Of a stretch of DNA of 64,000 nt, positions 34,151 to 46,110 are shown one piece after another (within the stretch, counting starts at the first letter, position 1; every line of letters begins with the position of its first letter). Under the pieces are notes generated by a model. That model was given only the letters and a program-made list of their open reading frames with translations, was not told the DNA's origin and made no database searches. The translations under genes and the position numbers were made by a program. The stretch comes from Dolomedes plantarius (Eukaryota; Arthropoda; Arachnida; Araneae; Dolomedidae), in contig OU015500.1 of the NCBI GenBank assembly GCA_907164885.2, positions 47,517,146 to 47,581,145 on the forward strand. Reading direction: 5' to 3'.

Positions 34151-37100
34151 CCTACAAGATTCTTCTTCCTGATATGTTCGTAAAATATGATACCTGTATA
34201 TGCAAGTAGAAATTTGTCAAGAGTACGTTTTAAAAGGTCATTGTCAACTAAACATCATTTGAAAGCGTTTAACCTGCTCAATAATTATAAACTCAAACAC
34301 ATCCTTCTCATTCGCTTTGAATTTTGTTTATATTTTACCCTTTAAGCTGAGGTACTTGAAAGTGTTAGGGAATTATGGTGACAAGGCAATGGTAACTTTT
34401 GCTGGAAATGTAATTTTTTATAGCGTCAAAGCATCTTGTCCAAACGTCTGCATGCTTATTTGCTACAATGCAATCAGTCCAGTCCTACAACTGTCTTCTG
34501 TTATAAGATTGTTGTAGGACGAGAATAGTTTACTATCCCCATGTTGTAACATCCCCATCTCTTGTACTGCTATTATTTCCACCCCCCCTTATTTTTATTA
34601 AATGAAGAGCGATTGAGGCAGTGCGCACTATCTTTTGCGTCCGGAATAATAATCTTACATCTTAACTATTGTTTCACGTTGATCAGCTCTTCAAACGTTT
34701 GAAAATTATCGTATATACGAATAATTGTATTAGTATATTTAATGTTTTGTGGTAGTATGTAGATTTTAATTTATTTTATTTCAATTTTGCCCCATGATAT
34801 TTTTTCTGTGTGATGATTTAAATTTTTTTTCTGCGGTTTGAAGTCGCGTGCCATTATAAAAATTAATGAATAATTTTTTCATATACAACTAATAAATAAA
34901 TAAATAAAATAAATAAATAAATCTTGCTGTACGGATAACTTACGCTGTACAAATATGTACAGATTTTTTTTACATCTAAAGGGATCATAAGAAACCTGCA
35001 GAAATCAATGCATCGTTACGTGCTTGCTCGCTATTATAAGCGGGCTCCATCGCTTAAAGTCTGATAGCATTTTTAAGTGGAAATACCTATTGTAAATAAA
35101 CTGTGAGTGCTTTGGATAATTTTAATTTCTCCGCCAGAAAGAGATATTTTAATTCGAGACCTCGATAGGAATGTCTGTGATTTTGTTTTTACTGTTTAAG
35201 GAATTAAAAATTATACAAGTAAATTATGATGACAGTAGATTATCGCTGCTCTATCGTTGATTTTTTTGATAATGAAAAGGGTTCAAGGATCGATCCAAAG
35301 CGTCCACTATCAGTTTTGAGTCATGTCTCTCAAGTGTTCCAGACCGTTGTTGGGCAGCCGAGCATCCATCCACTTTTTCCGTTGGAGATCGCAAATGCGA
35401 TAAGCTGTTGATGCTTCAAAGAGCGTGGAAAATGGGCCAGTTACAGGCCTTTGTTGTTGGCAGGATCTGCGTATTTGCCAAGGCTTTGAATTCACTAATT
35501 CCCTAATCCGCATTTTATTCGAACTTTTTTGTAACATATTCAATTACGACTTTGTACAGAAAGCACGCAAGATTTAATTTTTTTTCTTTCTCCCTGTGAA
35601 CCAAGGCAAATACACGATGGGTAAGAAGTTAATTGTGGGAGAAAGAAGTTGACGACCCACCCAATGCTTTGGACAAAGGTAGATTCTCGTAAAAAGGTTT
35701 ATTGTAGTATAAGCTACTTTTTTAAAGTAATAATAAGTTACGTTTAAGATATAATCGGTGTTTTAAAGTAAAATATCTCTGGTGTGAGCACATTAATAAT
35801 TTTAAATCATTTGTGTATTAAGGAATTGAGGTTTTTTTTTCTATCAAATTGATTAGATGTCTTTTTCTTCCTGAAAAAAAGGCCGGTTATTTACAGTATA
35901 GCTTATAAATACAAATTAAATACTACAGTACCATCATATAATGGGAATCATTAAATGAATTTCGATTAGGTGTCCCTTACAGAACATCGATTCCAAGCTG
36001 TGTACAAGTAGACGGTTCAATCGTAACAAAAACGTTAAGTGTAACGTTAGTTACTTTTATGGCGTGTGAAAGGCCTTTTCATAAAACACTAGGCATTAGA
36101 AATAGTACTAAAGTTTTTAATGATTCTTCCGTCATCAAACTTAGTATGAAAGATGTAGCATCATTAATTAGTGGAAAGGGGATAAATTGGAATTTGTTGT
36201 GCTTTTCATTAAAACTACATATGCTTTTTTAAATATCTTTTAAAAATTTTAATTATTAAATATTAATTAAACGTTAGAATTTATGGAAATAAATGATTTT
36301 TAAGACCTTTTATGACAAAATTAAAAATATGGAAATCTGTAGAATTTCTTCCTCTTGAACTTTGTACACTTATCATTTTTTATTTGAAAGATTGGGTAAT
36401 CCTTGAATCTACAACTAAAATCCACGTGAGATATAGCGAACTATGTGTCCATATTTAGGGGAGGTAAAGGTCCTAAAACCCAAGCTGTCCCGTCATCGCC
36501 ATTTCTTTACCCACGAGAGACGAGACTTGGCGAAGTCATGAAACAGTTGTCCTTTTCGACATTATAATATCACGTTAGATGGCAACTTTTATTGCTATTC
36601 GCACAGGAAAATACGAGAGAATATTAAGATTATATATTTCTATATTTACTTAATTTATATTTTATTGAATGTTTTAGAACTTATTATAATTGACTTCCCA
36701 CGAAAATGTGCGTTTAAGTCGTAAAACGGTTATTATTTAAGAAGTTATTTAAATCTTCGGATATTTAAAAAAAAGCGAGCTTAAGAGAGGAACCGTTTAA
36801 TTAAAGATTTTTTTGTATAAATAAAACTGTATGTATGATAAATGTTTAAAATATAATTTCATAAAAATTAATAGAATGCATAAAAATTTAATAGATATTA
36901 TTACCATTTGGAGAGACTTCTGCGGTAAAACTAATACATATTCGCCAGTTTATGGCTCAGTTCTTTCGACTTGCAATCTAAATCTCCGAAATCAGTTGTT
37001 TGATTGACTTAAAAACATCGCAGCCTAACCATTTTTCACGATTTTGTGACAATCGGTTAACCCTTCATGCTACCTTAGGCAACGAACAAAAAGTGGGGAA

Positions 37101-38330
37101 AAAAATGCCTCATGCGTCACCTCTGGTTTTAGGAGCCGTAAGCGATAAGATTTAAATGTGTATTATGTAAAGCATTCATACTTTAGAAACATATTACATG
37201 AAACTCAGATAAGGAAATATTTAAAAGAAAAAAATATTCGTTTCTTCACTGATGCAGTCATAGGTATGAATGTGTTTATTCTATTCTTTCAGAGACTTAA
37301 CCTCTAGGCATCACAGTGTTCTTAAACACGACAACTCAACTTTGACTAAGAATCATTTAAGCTCGTTAAAAATTTCCGACTTTTAAGTATTGAGGCAATA
37401 GCGATTCTCTTCTGGTAGACATGTCTTCTGTTCTGACAGTTTGAAAAGGAAAAACACATAAACACCCTTTTACGCGCGGCTGTCGAGGGTATAAATTATA
37501 AAGCAGTCAACCCCCCACTCCTTGATCTTTTGATGGATTAATGCTGCGTATCGAAGTAGCTTCGCGAGGCTTGTGACATATCTGTTTGCCGGTATGTATA
37601 TGAAAAACGTCCCACGTTCGGCTTGTTTTTTGAAGACTCATAGAGTGCAGCGAACGGGGACCTTTACATGTCACGGAGTCGATAGGGACATCCGATGTCG
37701 GGGTGAGCATCGATAATGGGCGATGTTGCAGTGAGAGGCAGCGATGCGTCTACCCGGCCTTCCGTTGTTGGTTACGGGGGATTATCGCATCGATGAGAAA
37801 CACTATTGGTGTGGGAGATTGAAAACAGGGAGTGTTGCTTTCATAATTGATTCACGAGGTTTCGTGTGGCGGTGCGAGGTTGTTGCTTGCGTTGCGTCTA
37901 TTAAGTGAAAAATAAAACCTCTTAAGAAGGTCTATATTGCAGTTAAAAAAAGTTTTTATTTCCTATGACGTTTTATATTTTTTATTTTATTATTTTAAGT
38001 GAGAATGTTAAGTTTAATTTTTCTACATTAACTTTGAACTAAGATGAAAGTCTAGGCGTATATTGGTAATGTGGGATTAGTCAGCAATTTTTAGTCTAGT
38101 AAAACCTTTTTTCACCCATGAATGTCAGAAATTAAGCTCAACAGATTGTATTAGAATATCATTAATCGCTGTAAATCTTCTATAGCTTGTATATAGTGTG
38201 TTAGGGTGGATATAAAGGAAGACACATTTGATAATTTAACTTAGTATACAAGCTAAAAAGGAAACGGCTATTATTATTCCTCAATGCTTGTTTCACTAGT
38301 CATAACAAGCGAAAAGATGTCTTTCATTGT
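34151..38330. other. No gene seen in 4.2 kb
   Basis: Scattered short open frames without domains (34317-34517, 35226-35543, 37507-37710). A hairpin with a 10-bp stem (GTCCTACAAC) lies at 34482-34520. A slightly CG-richer stretch occurs at about 37470-37900. I could not support any gene, RNA or element boundary here. Confidence 0.4.
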
Positions 38331-38505
38331 ACAGTAGAGTCCGGATAGTCCGAAATGATTCGTTGACCCTTTTCGGATTAACGAATTTTTCGGATTAAAC
38401 GAAATCATTCTTAAAATAAACTCAAATTGCATAATAACATGCGATTACATAAATATTACATATTACATGTGATTACACAGTTTATTTTATAAGGTCTGTC
38501 TAAAC

Positions 38506-38856
38506 CAGTGATTCCCAACCGGTGGTCCGCGAGAGCCTTGGGAGTGGTCCGGCACCATTATATAAAAAAGTTTCCAAATAAATAGGGATTTTGAAAGCAA
38601 TATTCATTAGACTAGATATAACCGAATATAACCGATGACTATCAGGTGTTGAATTAAAATTTCTTAAAAGTTTAACATAATTATTTTGTTATTAGAATAT
38701 GATACGTTAGAATGTGAGTACGTTAATTCTGTCCTTTTGCCTAAGGGATAATCTATAACCTCCCCCCCCCCCTCAAGTCAGTGGGTTGTGGTTGTAAGCG
38801 CATGGTCCTATTTCTGGCTTAGTGGTCCGCAGTCTTCTACTGGTTGGGAACCACTG
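38506..38856. mobile_element. hAT MITE inside Tigger
   Basis: 351 bp. Ends CAGTGATTCCCAACC and, inverted, CAGTGGTTCCCAACC, with a perfect 8-bp duplication GTCTAAAC (38498-38505 and 38857-38864). Contains an 11-nt poly-C run. No coding capacity. Confidence 0.92.
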
Positions 38857-38933
38857 GTCTAAACATTACCAAATCTCGAGACAAAATGGGTGATAAGAGA
38901 GCGGAACGCTGCCTAGTACAGTACAGTAGAGTG

Positions 38934-39222
38934 CAAGATTTTAGACAATCAGCGAATTGTTGAAAAAGTTTTGAAAGAACCTGTCAACGTCTCAGACGAG
39001 AGTGAATGTAAAGCAGACGGTGACAGGGACCAGAGGGTATCCCACCTAGACGAGGTGGCTGTATTTAATGTAGCGCTACGCTACGTAGATCAACACTCCG
39101 CCGCGACCTCAACGGACACCCGTTTTCTAACGCGCTGTCGTAAATTGGCTTCAACGGAGAGTTATCCTTTTCTTCGACAAAAAAATTTAACAGATTTTTT
39201 TCAAACCAATGTAGCTCAGTAA
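38934..39222 (+). pseudogene. Tigger/jerky transposase, C-terminal remnant
   Basis: The translation ends with RVSHLDEVAVFNVALRYVDQ, then HSAATSTDTRFLTRCRKLAS and LRQKNLTDFFQ. This is the characteristic C-terminus of jerky-like Tigger transposases, where an acidic region is followed by ...ALRYIEQ...A...D......R...A....RQ..ITDFF. Only about 95 of the usual ~500 residues are present. The CENP-B-type HTH and the DDE domain are missing, so it is non-functional. The upstream frame is open to about 38934 (LDNQRIVEKVLKEPV) and plausibly part of the same protein. Confidence 0.85.
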
Positions 39223-39534
39223 TAATTACTTCAGTACATTGTCTAATTTTAAATTTTCTTGTAATTTTCATAAATATACTTTATATTACTTAGTATCACT
39301 GTCGTTTAATTGTAACCTTAGTTCTTTTTGATTTTTGTTTTTGGATTAAGCGGACTTTCGGATTACCTAAGTTCAGATTATTGGGACTCTACTGTAGTTG
39401 GATTTAAACATTAATTAGATAATACATCTAAGAATACTTGAAAAAAAATACAACTTACAGAGGTAACGCCATTGGAGCATTTTTACTATTGTTTCAATCT
39501 CGTGCATGTGCTCGCGTTCATTTTTTTTATGTTT

Positions 39535-39560
39535 ACACACACACACATATGTGTGTGTGT
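39535..39560. repeat. (AC)n / (GT)n palindrome
   Basis: ACACACACATATGTGTGTGT core, a self-complementary dinucleotide repeat. Confidence 0.9.
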
Positions 39561-39726
39561 AGGATAGTTCGCCGTTCGAAGATTAATTATGAAATAACAA
39601 TACTTAAAGTATGATACTAGCATTTAATTAACCTATGTACAAAAACATACACAGGTGAGTCGCAGCGCCGCCTTAACGCCGTTCTCCGGCATCCTTGCTG
39701 TTTCTGTCCATGATGTTTACCTCGAC

Positions 39727-39763
<37 letters not shown>

Positions 39764-40222
39764 GTGGGTGTCAAGTTATCCTCTCCCTCCCCTTCCCGAT
39801 TTGAAAGAGAAACGTTTACCTGTACATCGAAATGACAAAAAAATAATCATAAATTTGAAAGAGATACTTGACGAAAAGGCCTTCTGATTTGTACCAAATA
39901 TCACATGAAATCTAAAACAACATTTACATCAGAAAAGCAATAAAGACAAGATATATACCCAACCTGTGTAATGCAGATATTACGTTTACTTTGTAGTTTC
40001 GTTTATCAGAATTAGGAAAGAGAGCAACCTCGCGTGTCAGTCCTGGTTTTACTGCATGTTAGTGGTATTCTATGTTTTATTTGTTACTTTTTATGATTTA
40101 GTAGGCCATGATTTGGCTCTAGAAACGTCCAAAAAAACATTCCCCTCTTAAATTTATAACTTCTTTGCAAGACGTTTTGGTTTACGAAGAGTTTCAAAGG
40201 AATATTTTACTTTCGCTATGAA
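39561..40222. other. No gene seen; (TA)n at 39731-39759
   Basis: AT-rich, with a (TA)n microsatellite and nothing else recognisable. Confidence 0.5.
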
Positions 40223-40324
40223 ATAAACTAATGCTCTTTTCCTATTTTAGCTTCGATCATAAAAGCAAAAATTCTCTTCAGATATTTTTTCCTCTCTGCA
40301 AGAGCAGATACTGTTATACAGACT
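40223..40324. repeat. Donor copy of a 102-bp duplicated segment
   Basis: 97 of 102 positions identical by my alignment to 42242-42343, which sits inside a Tc1 transposase gene. This copy is in ordinary non-element sequence and is the likely source. Confidence 0.9.
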
Positions 40325-40404
40325 TTCGTAAAAACCAGGTGGTATAAAGCAAGCTATCGGAAAGCTGGAAATATCTTATTGTGTTAGTGTGCTTGTACAT
40401 TATT

Positions 40405-40433
40405 TGTGTGTGTGTGTGTGTGTGTGTGTAAGT

Positions 40434-40468
<35 letters not shown>

Positions 40469-40503
40469 GATAGATAGTCTCTCTCTCCCTCTATCTATCT
40501 ATC
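40405..40503. repeat. Mirrored microsatellite array
   Basis: (TG)n, a 6-nt gap, (CA)n, (TAGA)n, (CT)n and (CTAT)n in order. The first and second pairs are each self-complementary. Confidence 0.9.
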
Positions 40504-41590
40504 TGTCTTAAGATTACAGCTGCTCTTAAAAGTACTATAGCTTGAGTCCACTTTAAAGGCCTCGACATAATAACTTTCACTAACTCTCCTAAACTCAAGC
40601 ACTTTTGCGAATTTATTAGATCTGGTAAATATATTACTAATCATGCCAGTCAAACAAAAAGCTGTCTTCTACGCTCTATATTGTAACAGCCAATTATTTC
40701 CTGAGGTTTCTAAATTCCTTTCTCATTATGTAAAGCAAAATACTGCTCAATTTTTGTTCTGTTGTTTTTCTTTATTTTACCTGGTAGTTTTCGGTCTATG
40801 GCTTGTTAAATTTAGATCAGAATCCTTGTGTTCGTCTCTTCGTAAATGGCAGTGAAATGTGTATATTTCATCACAAATTCGATAACACACCAACGGTGTG
40901 TTATCGAGCATTTCGGACTAACCTTTACAATTACTAATACTTTGACTGGAATAATTGAGTTGCATTTTGGACGACTACTACCGTAGTCATTAGCCTAAAG
41001 TTTGAACAGTGCCCAGGGCATTTTCGGGAGGTCTGTGAAATGTCCATGTCACTGTGAAATGTCCAAGGATAGCGGATTTTTATAGCTGAGAAGTGTTTCT
41101 TTTCAGAAGCTTGCTATTTTTTTAACACGTACGTCGATTTCGTTCGTAACACAACGTTCAGGCGGCGCCTGAACGTGAGAAGTATGAGATAACGAGATTC
41201 ATGTACGAAGGAACTAATACAAGACCTCATCACCGATTAAAAGAATAAGAGGGGGGAGTGCAATAAAATCGGGAAATTCTGCAAAGAGTGTTACAGAACA
41301 AATTCAAAACATGTTTAGTCCAAAAATAGCGAAAAATTTTACGAAGAAAGTTGCGAACTTTTTATAATACCTATAAAAAAAAAGCCATATCTTTGTTTAT
41401 ACTGTTCAAATAAAACACATTAGTAAGTGATAAGGTATAATTTTCTAAATTTACTGTTGACCCTCAAAGACGAAAAGTCCAGTGTCGGTTCGCAGGGACT
41501 GGCGTAACGCTTAGCATGTTAAACGCCAAATATGGATAGGTGTTACGTTATATATTTTCTGATGCATCTAGGATTCTGACCATATTACTA
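40504..41590. other. No gene seen; hairpins at 40879-40907 and 41154-41176
   Basis: The first hairpin has a perfect 13-bp stem (TCGATAACACACC, loop AAC). The second has a 10-bp stem (ACGTTCAGGC, loop GGC). Otherwise nothing recognisable. Confidence 0.5.
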
Positions 41591-42241
41591 TCTATATACA
41601 CTGCTGGCCACCCAAATTGCAACACCAAGAAAGACAAGAGATAACTCAACAAAATTTATTTTGTAGATAACATGTTGACCAAGTATCAAATGATTAAATT
41701 TATAGACTTCTGTGAAGTGTGGTTCCTGCCAAAATCAGTAGCCAGAGTAGCCGCCATTGTTGGAGATCACCGCTGCCACACGCCTCGGCATTGATTCAAA
41801 GAGACTTTGGATGAGTTCTTGGGGTACAGCAGACCAAGCAGCTTCCACACGTTGCCAAAGTTGATCTGCTGTGGCAGCTGGGGATGGAATCTGGGTCAAT
41901 CGTAGAGCAACCATGGACCACATGTTTTCTATCGGCGAAAGATCCGGAGAGCGAGGCGGCCAGGGAAGCAATTCAATCTGGTGATTGATGAAGAACCGTT
42001 GGACGATGCGTGCCACGTGTGATCGCGCATTATCCTGTTGAAATATGGCTGTGGGCAAGCCCTGAAGGTAAGGAAGGACAACTGGCTCCAACACCTCGGA
42101 GATGTAGCGCTGGCTGTTTAAAGTACCGGCAATGCGTACTAGAGGTGTGCGAGAGTGATATCCAATACCGCACCATACCATAATACCCGGTGCAGGACCA
42201 GTCTGGCGGTGCATAACGCAGCTGTTCAACATCCTCTCTTC

Positions 42242-42343
42242 ATAAACTAATGCTCTTTTCCTATTTCAGCTTCGATCATAAAAGCAAAAATTCTCTGCAG
42301 ATATTTTTTCCTCTCTGCAAGAGCAGGTACTATTATGCAGACT
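42242..42343. repeat. 102-bp insert in the Tc1 gene copied from 40223-40324
   Basis: Only 5 differences from the copy 2 kb upstream, in the same orientation. It has no terminal repeats and no target duplication. It replaces about 10 bp of Tc1 coding sequence. The right edge ends in CAGACT in the donor and CAGACTCCAGAC here, allowing short microhomology with the Tc1 sequence CTCCAGAC. Confidence 0.88.
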
Positions 42344-42697
42344 CCAGACACGAATGCGACCATCGTGGTGTTGCAGACAGAAGCGTGACTTGTCAGTAAA
42401 GACAATTTCATTCCATTCTGCCGTCCACATCCTTCTGTCATCGCACCATTGGCGGCGGAGACGTCTGTGGTTCTGCGTCAAGGGTAGACAAAGCAATGGA
42501 CGTCTTGCAGACAGACCACTCTGCTGTAAACGGCGTCGAATGTAACGCGCAGACACTGGATGATGCGTTACAGACTGCATGTGCTGTGCTATGGTTCGTG
42601 ATGTGACTGAGTGATCCGTCACTGCCATGCGCACAATTTGCCTGTCATCACGTGAAGTGGTGCGCTGAGGTAGATTCGATCGAACACGCTTGCACAC

Positions 42698-42728
42698 GGA
42701 TGCAAGAGGGTCGTACCCTCTTGCATCC
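42698..42728. repeat. Perfect palindrome at the Tc1 frameshift
   Basis: GGATGCAAGAGGGT, a 3-nt CGT loop, then the exact complement. It coincides with the point where the transposase reading frame shifts. Confidence 0.85.
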
Positions 42729-43644
42729 AACGATCACATATCCGCATTACAGTTGTTTGGTTTCGTCCAACATGATTACCGATTTCCCTGAAAGATAATC
42801 CACAATCTCGGTAGGCCACTATCCTTCCTCTGTCGAACTCGGATACTTGATCAAAAGATTATCGCTGTTTTCGACGAGGCATAATTGATCGTTTTTTTGA
42901 AAAAAACCACAAGAAAAACACAATTGCCGAACTTGAAATTGTCGAAATCTCCAAGCCTTAAATAGCGCTTTGAAGTGGTGCCACAGGCGCACGTGATGTG
43001 CGTCTGCGCTGAAATTCTAATCATTCACCTCCGCTAATGCATGTTGTAAATTTCATGTTATTTGCATGTTTCCTTCAGGGTGTTGCATTTACAGTGGCCA
43101 GCAGTGTATTTAAGTTGCTAAGCCTGGGCAGTCCGTGAGAGAAAACTACTGCATCAGTTTACTTCATTTTGGTCTTAAACGAAAGATTTTAATCTATAGA
43201 TTTGTTAAATTTGTTTTTTTGTTACCGCAATTTCTATTAATTAGTGATAATTTGCAATTAAAAATTTCTTTCTGCGCATGCTCATTGACATGTTTAAATC
43301 TGGCTTTAGATACTTACTAAGCACGAGGCAGCATAAACACGTTATTTTGTTTATTCCGTGGAATCTCTCTAGCTCTCTCTTCCTCTCTCTCTCTTTCTCT
43401 CTGCCATTTTTATTTTTAATTATGTTTGTGAGATAATAGAATTATACCTGGTGGAAATTGTTTATTTCTCGCTGTTGAGTAACCATATTTATATTTATTG
43501 GGTTCAATAGTAATTTTAAAAGTGTGTTTCTCTATTCTTAATATTATAGTTTTCAACATTTGGCAATGATGCGTTTAGTATAATTTGTGTATCAGTACAT
43601 TTATTTATATTCCAGCCGTCATGTTCTGTCGGGTACCAGCTAGT

Positions 43645-44853
43645 TAAGTTTAAATTTTGTAGTCACGCGTAACATTTTTCATGGTGTAACATTTTCCTTT
43701 GGTTTTCCCCAAACTGCGTCCGTATTGTTTGTCAAGAACGAATTGTGCTTACGAGACAGATCGGCCTGACGCTGCGGTGCCAAAATTAAATTAATTGAAA
43801 TCAATATCTTGGCAAAGCGAGTCAAAAGACTTGTACTGCTAGGCACGTTTGAATTTCCAATTTAAAGAAGAAAAAAAATCAATTTCTCAAAGGGTTTGAT
43901 TTCTTGTCGTTTCGTTCTGCTGTAAATATCCCTTTATCAACGCTTTAAATTTCCAAACTGTCACCAGTGCAACTTGATTTGTGCCCTTCACCATGAATAA
44001 GTTCTTTTTAGTGTTGACTGTAATAAGAAAGCGACCGATGAGAGAGAGAGAGAAGAACTAGTGAGCGTCAAAAATGACATTAAAAAAGAGCGAAAAGTTT
44101 CTCCGCTAGATGTCTTAATTGCTGCCTCAAACTACGCGTGACCCGAGATTGCGTGGCTTTTTAAAAAAGACGGGAGTTTGTTCGGGGATTTAAGAGACGA
44201 GCATCCCCTAATGACTTAAGCTGTCAACTTTCTCACGGTTATATTTAGCCCGGTTATGCTTCCCGCTTCGAGAGCTTTCTCCCGTCTCGAAACGCTGTTA
44301 AGGACTTACATTTCACTCTTGAAAGTTGTTCGAAAGAAATTTTTCGAAATTCTAGTGTCGAATTAGAATTCTAATCATCTGCGGATAACTCTTATTAAAT
44401 ATTTGATTAAAAGATCTTGAAGAGTAGGGATCGTTTTAGTTTATTTTACTTTTTGTTTTACTTTTTAAAAAAAGAGATTTTACCTTATTTATGACGTTCT
44501 CAGCAGTTTTAAAACACTCTGAGAAAGGGTATGTTCAACTATTGTGCTACGGGATAAAAAAGCTTAATTTTTTTTCGTGTTTTCCGAACTAAAGAGTTAA
44601 TTATAAAACTCAAATGTACTCCTCAAATAGGAATCACACTGTGAATGCTGCTTCAGGTTAAAAAAGTTACGTTTTTCAGGGTGTAATGTGTTTGGGTAGC
44701 GAATTTGCCTGTTTTGTATCTTAAACATGTTTTCGTACCATTCTAGGTATTCTATTTTTGTAATATACCTAAAACAGCATTTCATTTTCACATACACCAT
44801 GACAGTGTGTTAAGTGATAACATTAGTGTCTCTGATAACACCAAATAACTGTG
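43645..44853. other. No gene seen
   Basis: Short (GA)n at about 44038-44054. No recognisable gene or element. Confidence 0.5.
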
Positions 44854-44861
44854 CTCTAATG

Positions 44862-45131
44862 CATGGGTGGGCAAATTGTGGCCCACAACAGGTTTTTTTT
44901 GTGGCCCGCCAAGACAGCCAGAGAAACTGCCAAAGACAGCCAAAAACTCCAAGACAGCCAGAAAAAAGGCCAATATTTTATTTTATTATTTATTGATTTT
45001 TATGGTACATTTTATACCTGTTCTGAAATGCAAAGTTAACTAATAAATGCAATAATTTTAAAAGGTGCGGCCCTGTGTTAACCCCCGCTTCCACAAAGAG
45101 GCCCACAAGCCAAATCAATTGCCCACCCCTT
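44862..45131. mobile_element. hAT MITE
   Basis: GGGTGGGCAA near both ends, inverted. An 8-bp duplication CTCTAATG / CTATAATG (44854-44861 and 45132-45139, one mismatch) flanks it. The interior has three spaced AGACAGCCA motifs. No coding capacity. Confidence 0.75.
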
Positions 45132-45139
45132 CTATAATG

Positions 45140-46029
45140 TATCAAGACCGAGTCTTAAGAGTAAAACAAAGCTTTGACCAAAAACAGTTTATATAAGACG
45201 CTTCTTTAGTATGCCTGTAAAATCATGTTTACGACTAATGAAAGAATCAGGGCTGTCTTGCCTGCGAATGCTAACTTGAAATGTTAATCAAACTCATTCT
45301 CTCCATAGCACACTGTTTTTATGCTCAGGGTATTCTGTTCCCAGTCGTCACGAGTCTTTCATAAATAGGTTCCGCTTTGCTTCCTGCTGAAAACTTTCCT
45401 TTAATTTCTTCATTTTCTCTAAGAGCTCCTAATTTTTATACGCCTACGGCTACTTGCGTTCTCATATCTAATTTTGCTTACAAATCCTACATTCCTACAT
45501 AGCGTTCTTCGTTCTGTTGCTCAATTGTGGATTGAGCAAGATTGAATTTGTAGAAGCGCTGAATGTTATAATTCACCGCGGTGTGTGGTCGAAAGACGGC
45601 CAAGAACAAAACCCTTATAAAAACTTCAGAGGCCAAAAAAAAAAAAAAAAGGCTTGTTCACTAAGGTGACGTAAAAGAAAAGCTGTCTATGTGGCCATTG
45701 ATAGCGATCAAAAGACTATAAATATTGCTAGATGGACGTTATTTTATGGCCCACAATAAAACTTTCAGCAGTTAATGGTCAAAGTTGTATTTCAAATGAA
45801 AATTATGGTGGGGAGGTACTTCGTAGACTATGAACAGGAGCAGTATAATAAGGGATCAATTGGGGCAGGAACAGCTGAGAGAAAAACAGCCCACTGCCCA
45901 ATGAGAGAAAAGGGGGGGGGGGGCAAAATGGCCCCAGGAATCGGATTACAGCCCCTCCAAGAAAGAAAAAACGAGAGAAGGTCCAGAGGCTGTTTTCCTA
46001 GAGCTCGGACGATACAGAGTCCCGATTGA
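45140..46029. other. No gene seen; poly-A and poly-G tracts
   Basis: A-run near 45637-45651 and a 12-nt G-run at 45912-45923. The open frame across the latter (45775-46029) is low-complexity and unconvincing. Confidence 0.45.
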
Positions 46030-46110
46030 ACTGCCTCGTAGTCTAGCGGTAGTGCCGGTAACCCGACATGATAATCCTGAATATGACTTGATTTTGGGCC
46101 CCTGTCATCG
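46030..46110 (+). mobile_element. tRNA-like sequence, probable SINE head
   Basis: CCTCGTAGTCTAGCGGTAGTG fits a tRNA D-arm/A-box, but the B-box region is poor. No intact cloverleaf and no target duplication found. May be a decayed SINE or a tRNA pseudogene. Confidence 0.4.

Larger units (their letters stand above)
38332..39394 (+). mobile_element. Tigger/pogo element, internally deleted
   Basis: Ends CAGTAGAGTCCGGATAGTCC and, inverted, CAGTAGAGTCCCAATAATC, with TA on both sides. It holds the 3' end of a jerky/Tigger transposase and is interrupted by a hAT MITE (38506-38856). Autonomous Tiggers are about 2.5 kb; most of the gene is gone. Confidence 0.88.
41735..42882 (-). pseudogene. Tc1 transposase (DD34E) with copied-in insert
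   Basis: Starts MPRRKQR at 42882. An in-frame TAA is followed by FDRGRIVAYRDCGLSFREIG (first HTH). After a frameshift near 42712 comes RTTSRDDRQIVRMAV and VSARYIRRRLQQSGLSARRP (second HTH), then WNEIVFTDKSRF, where the Asp is kept but the usual Glu of TDESRF is Lys. Next is a 102-bp foreign insert (42242-42343) breaking the frame after GRIRVWS. The rest is intact: GPAPGIMVWCGIGYHSRTPL, IFQQDNARSHVAR (second Asp), SPDLSPIENMW (Glu) and the end VAAVISNNGGYSGY. Length without the insert is about 345 codons, normal for the family. Not functional as it stands. Confidence 0.93.
41599..43106 (-). mobile_element. Tc1-like element
   Basis: Ends CACTGCTGGCCACCCAAATT and, inverted, CACTGCTGGCCACTGTAAAT, with TA on both sides. 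About 1.5 kb including a 102-bp extra insert. It contains a nearly complete transposase gene on the minus strand. Confidence 0.95.
41591..43643 (+). mobile_element. Helitron-like element carrying a Tc1
   Basis: Same family as 17654-18190. It starts TCTATA, is interrupted after 8 bp by a Tc1 element (41599-43106), then resumes TATTTAAGTTGCTAAGC and ends GGGTACCAGCTAG. Flanking bases are A (41590) and T (43644). Without the Tc1 it is about 543 bp, against 537 bp for the intact copy. Non-coding. Confidence 0.8.
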
